Below are positions 61,539 through 64,000 of a DNA stretch of 64,000 nt, piece after piece. The position numbers and the translations under genes were made by a program. Numbering within the stretch: position 1 is the stretch's first letter; each line of letters starts with the position of its first letter. The stretch comes from Aridibacter famidurans (GTDB lineage Bacteria > Acidobacteriota > Blastocatellia > Pyrinomonadales > Pyrinomonadaceae): NCBI GenBank assembly GCA_024103495.1, contig JAGFIQ010000017.1:1-64000 (forward strand), given 5' to 3'. A model generated the notes under the pieces. The model was given only the letters and a program-made list of their open reading frames with translations, ran no database searches and was not told the origin of the DNA.

Positions 61539-63527
61539 ATGAAGAATTGCCCCAAGTGCAACAGGTCGTACGACGACGATTCCCTGAACTTCTGCCTCGA
61601 TGACGGCGAATGGCTGATCGAGGAAGGCAGCGAGGCCCGAACGCGATCCTTCTCGCCGGACCTCACCGAAGATCCCGGCGAAGCTCCTACAAGGCACAAG
61701 ATCTCCAAGACAGACGAGACCGCCGTTTTGCCGACCGGAGCGATCGATGGTGAATTGAAAAGAGACGGCGCCTCTTCGAAGAGATCATATCTTTTTGCAG
61801 GCGTCGCGATCGTCGCGGTCTTGTTGGCAGCCGGGTACGGATTGTATAAATGGTCTCCGTTCTCCGGTAAAGGGTCGGACGCGCCTCCGCCGGAGTTCAC
61901 TACCGAACGGTTGACCGGGGACGGATCGGTTGTTCATGCCGCGATCTCACCGGACGGAATCTTTCTCGCGTATCTGGAAGTAATCGAAAACAAGATAACT
62001 CTGAGAATCAAGCAGATCGAGACAAACAGCACGGTTGAGATACTTCGGGCGGGCGAGTTTAGCGAGATCGGCAATCTCGTCTTCGCGCCGGATAACAACT
62101 TTGTGTATTTCGCCGGAGTGGATCGAGAAAAACTAAGGTCGATCTATAAGGTTCCGACGTTGGGAGGTAAGCCGATCAAGATACCGATCTCGACCGGCGC
62201 GTTCAGCCTTTCACCTGACGGATCTCTTATTGCGTTCTACGGAGATATCGCCGAATCAACCGAGACTAACATCAGCGTCGCAAACTCTGACGGCAGCGAG
62301 CCCCGCAAAATTATCTCAAGGAGTGGAAAGAAGTTCCTCGGGGGTTCGACGGCGTGGTCACCTGACGGCAAAAGACTTGTTTTTGTAGAGGGCAACGACG
62401 AACGAATACCCGATCCTCTGTTGTCGCTCGGAATTTACAGTTTCGAAGATCAATCGGTAAAGGATCTCGGGACTGACCGGTGGGAATATATCGACGGCTC
62501 AGGCCTTGTCTGGAGCCCTTCGGACAATTTCATTTACCTAACCGGAAGCCGTACGGGGGGAGAGACACCGCAGATCTTCAGGGTTTCCGTCCAACAAGGA
62601 AATGCGATTCAGCTAACAGGACTGGGAAGCAGCTCGTGGGGACTATCCATTACCGCAGACGGAACGCGGCTGGTTACGACCGAAGAGGAAGTGAAAACAG
62701 GTATCTGGGTCTCCCCCGACCTTGATCCTATGAACGCCGTTGAAGTACTTCCGGCACGCGGCGACACGTGGAGCCTTGACTGGACAACCGACGGGAGGCT
62801 CGTCTACGTATCGGACCAGAGCGGCGCGAGAGAGGTTTGGGTGATGGACGCCGACGGAAAGAACGGGCAGCAATTGACCAACGATCGCGTCGCAAAATCA
62901 GAGCCTGTCGTTTCGCCCGACGGTGACACGGTCCTTTACTGGAGTCCCGTCGAAGGATTTCAGATCTATAAGCTGCCTATCGGAGGCGGCAATCCCTCGC
63001 GGATGGATACCGGTGCGGTCGGACCGAACAACCCTGTGTTCTCTCCGGACGGTAAATTTATCGCATTCGATTCATGGCCGGAGGGAATGCAAAGCATATT
63101 CAGGATGCCGGCTGAAGGAGGACGGGCCGAACGGTTGACCGACTATTTCTCGTTGGAACCAAGTTATTCGCCGGACGGTTCGAGGATCGCCTGTTTCTTC
63201 CTGGATGGTAAGGATCAGTTCCTCAGTCTCGCGATCATTCCCGCCGAAGGAGGAACGCCGATAAGGAAGTTCGAAGTTCCTGTTTCGGTCATTTCAAGCC
63301 GGGGATCAGTCTGGACTCCGGACGGGAAACAGATCACCTACCTTGTCAGGGACGGAGAGAAAACTGACCTTTGGGCGCAATCGGTCGAAGGAGGCGATCC
63401 GGTCAGGCTGAGCGAGTTCAGCAGACCCTGGATCCAACGGTGGGCATATTCCAAGGACGGAAAGCGGATCGCGATCAGCAGGGGCCAGGGCCTCAGGAAC
63501 GCTGTAATGCTCAAACTCAAGCAGTGA
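61539..63527 (+). CDS. Zinc-ribbon, single-pass membrane protein with TolB-like beta-propeller
   Basis: 662 residues from the ATG at 61539 (the frame is open to 61338 but overlaps the previous gene). An N-terminal zinc ribbon (CPKCNRSYDDDSLNFC) and a disordered linker precede one membrane helix (YLFAGVAIVAVLLAAGYGLY, about 85-105). From about 120, PD40/TolB-type blades follow: ISPDGIFLAYLE, LSPDGSLIAFYG, WSPDGKRLVFVEG, VSPDGDTVLYWS, FSPDGKFIAFDSW, YSPDGSRIACFF, WTPDGKQITYL. In Acidobacteriota similar propellers are often fused to a Ser/Thr kinase; here the kinase is absent. The membrane topology places the propeller outside. Function is probably binding or scaffolding. Confidence 0.88.
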   Translation: MKNCPKCNRSYDDDSLNFCLDDGEWLIEEGSEARTRSFSPDLTEDPGEAPTRHKISKTDETAVLPTGAIDGELKRDGASSKRSYLFAGVAIVAVLLAAGYGLYKWSPFSGKGSDAPPPEFTTERLTGDGSVVHAAISPDGIFLAYLEVIENKITLRIKQIETNSTVEILRAGEFSEIGNLVFAPDNNFVYFAGVDREKLRSIYKVPTLGGKPIKIPISTGAFSLSPDGSLIAFYGDIAESTETNISVANSDGSEPRKIISRSGKKFLGGSTAWSPDGKRLVFVEGNDERIPDPLLSLGIYSFEDQSVKDLGTDRWEYIDGSGLVWSPSDNFIYLTGSRTGGETPQIFRVSVQQGNAIQLTGLGSSSWGLSITADGTRLVTTEEEVKTGIWVSPDLDPMNAVEVLPARGDTWSLDWTTDGRLVYVSDQSGAREVWVMDADGKNGQQLTNDRVAKSEPVVSPDGDTVLYWSPVEGFQIYKLPIGGGNPSRMDTGAVGPNNPVFSPDGKFIAFDSWPEGMQSIFRMPAEGGRAERLTDYFSLEPSYSPDGSRIACFFLDGKDQFLSLAIIPAEGGTPIRKFEVPVSVISSRGSVWTPDGKQITYLVRDGEKTDLWAQSVEGGDPVRLSEFSRPWIQRWAYSKDGKRIAISRGQGLRNAVMLKLKQ

Positions 63528-63536
63528 AAATGTACG

Positions 63537-64000
63537 ATGATCGTTGACAAGAAGCTGTCTCAAGGGCTTGAGCGCACCGAGGCACGGGCAAACGCCGATT
63601 TCGTCGAAACACGCGCGCGGCTTGAGCCCGAAAGCGGAGCCGAATGGATCGAGGTCGGCGGCGCTTTCGCGATGTTCGACGGTGCGGAATCGCCTCTGAC
63701 ACAGACCTTCGGGCTTGGGATCTTCGAAGACGCGACGGAAGAGCATCTCGATCGACTTGAGAACTTCTTTCGAGAGCGCGGCGCTCCTGTCTTTCACGAG
63801 GTCAGCCCGACGGCCGATCCGTCGATCCTTTCACTCCTGGGCGAGCGGGGATACAGGCCGATCGAGCTGACGACGGTGATGTGCCGCGAACTGCAGATAT
63901 CGGCCGACGTGACGCCGCAGAACGGTTCGCCGGTATCGACGCGCGTTATCGAAGAGGGCGAGCACGAGCTCTGGGCTCGCACCTCGGCCGCCGGCTGGGC
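63537..64000 (+). CDS. GNAT-family N-acetyltransferase (3' end outside window)
   Basis: The frame starts at ATG 63537 (MIVDKKLSQGLERTEARANA) and is still open at the window end. It shows GGAFAMFDGAESPLTQTFGL, FEDATEEHLDRLENFFRERG, APVFHEVSPTADPSILSLLG and YRPIELTTVMCRE, a recognisable N-terminal half of a subfamily of GNAT proteins. The acetyl-CoA-binding loop would be downstream of the window. The Shine-Dalgarno is weak. The gene lies 9 bp after the propeller gene. Confidence 0.85.
   Translation, partial: MIVDKKLSQGLERTEARANADFVETRARLEPESGAEWIEVGGAFAMFDGAESPLTQTFGLGIFEDATEEHLDRLENFFRERGAPVFHEVSPTADPSILSLLGERGYRPIELTTVMCRELQISADVTPQNGSPVSTRVIEEGEHELWARTSAAGW

Overview
The window is a stretch of bacterial chromosome from a GC-rich Gram-negative organism. 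Three tandem copies of the Acidobacteria-type VWFA protein, two TonB-dependent receptors with a carboxypeptidase-regulatory-like N-terminal domain, the many Sec-signal proteins and the absence of any plasmid or phage backbone suggest Acidobacteriota, possibly class Blastocatellia. This placement is inferred from protein flavour; no rRNA is present to confirm it. LAYOUT: (1) 1-7366 is a plus-strand chemosensory operon: response regulator (cut by the window edge), CheW, two membrane MCPs without a periplasmic sensor domain, and a CheA-receiver hybrid. It resembles Pil-Chp-type systems. (2) 7800-11932, minus strand: an SDR oxidoreductase, two related secreted proteins of unknown function and gatB. 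(3) 12184-18310, minus strand: a vitamin B12 uptake locus. A cobalamin riboswitch and an intrinsic terminator precede btuF-btuC-btuD, followed by a BtuB-like receptor and a small secreted protein. (4) 19128-28185: glgC, three VWFA paralogues, a serine beta-lactamase-like hydrolase, a Gfo/Idh dehydrogenase and an ArnT/PMT-like glycosyltransferase. (5) 28189-33552: small unknown proteins, a 721-residue TPR protein, recA with a palindromic promoter element, and a lipoprotein. (6) 33883-39467: tRNA-Phe followed by two nested accessory segments. The 3' end of the tRNA plus its downstream hairpin is repeated nearly exactly at 34922-34995 and in degenerate form at about 39392-39467. The segments carry a secreted NTR-like protein, an alpha/beta hydrolase, AT-richer unknown genes (one frameshifted) and an arsR-AHSA1-DHFR-like operon with two operator palindromes. 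No integrase is visible. (7) 39905-49021: a 1180-residue HEAT-like secreted protein, tRNA-Val, an Oar-like TonB receptor, and a Calx-beta/carboxypeptidase-regulatory-like secreted protein. (8) 49268-52494: a three-gene operon of erythromycin-esterase-like protein, dienelactone-hydrolase-like protein and a BON-SRPBCC protein. (9) 52627-55301: an IorAB-like molybdenum hydroxylase. (10) 55589-64000: a class III aminotransferase, an M1 peptidase split by a frameshift, a dihydropyrimidinase, a small unknown protein, a zinc-ribbon/TolB-propeller membrane protein and a GNAT acetyltransferase cut by the window end. The aminotransferase and dihydropyrimidinase may belong to reductive pyrimidine or hydantoin catabolism. 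The spacers are unusually rich in short repeats: several heptanucleotide tandem families, a GAGTT nonanucleotide family, and GC-rich hairpins with a shared core. The heptamer phasing also builds the hairpins that flank the tRNA-Phe insertions. I consider this link, together with the nested tRNA-Phe segments, the most novel signal. No CRISPR array, transposase or integrase was seen.
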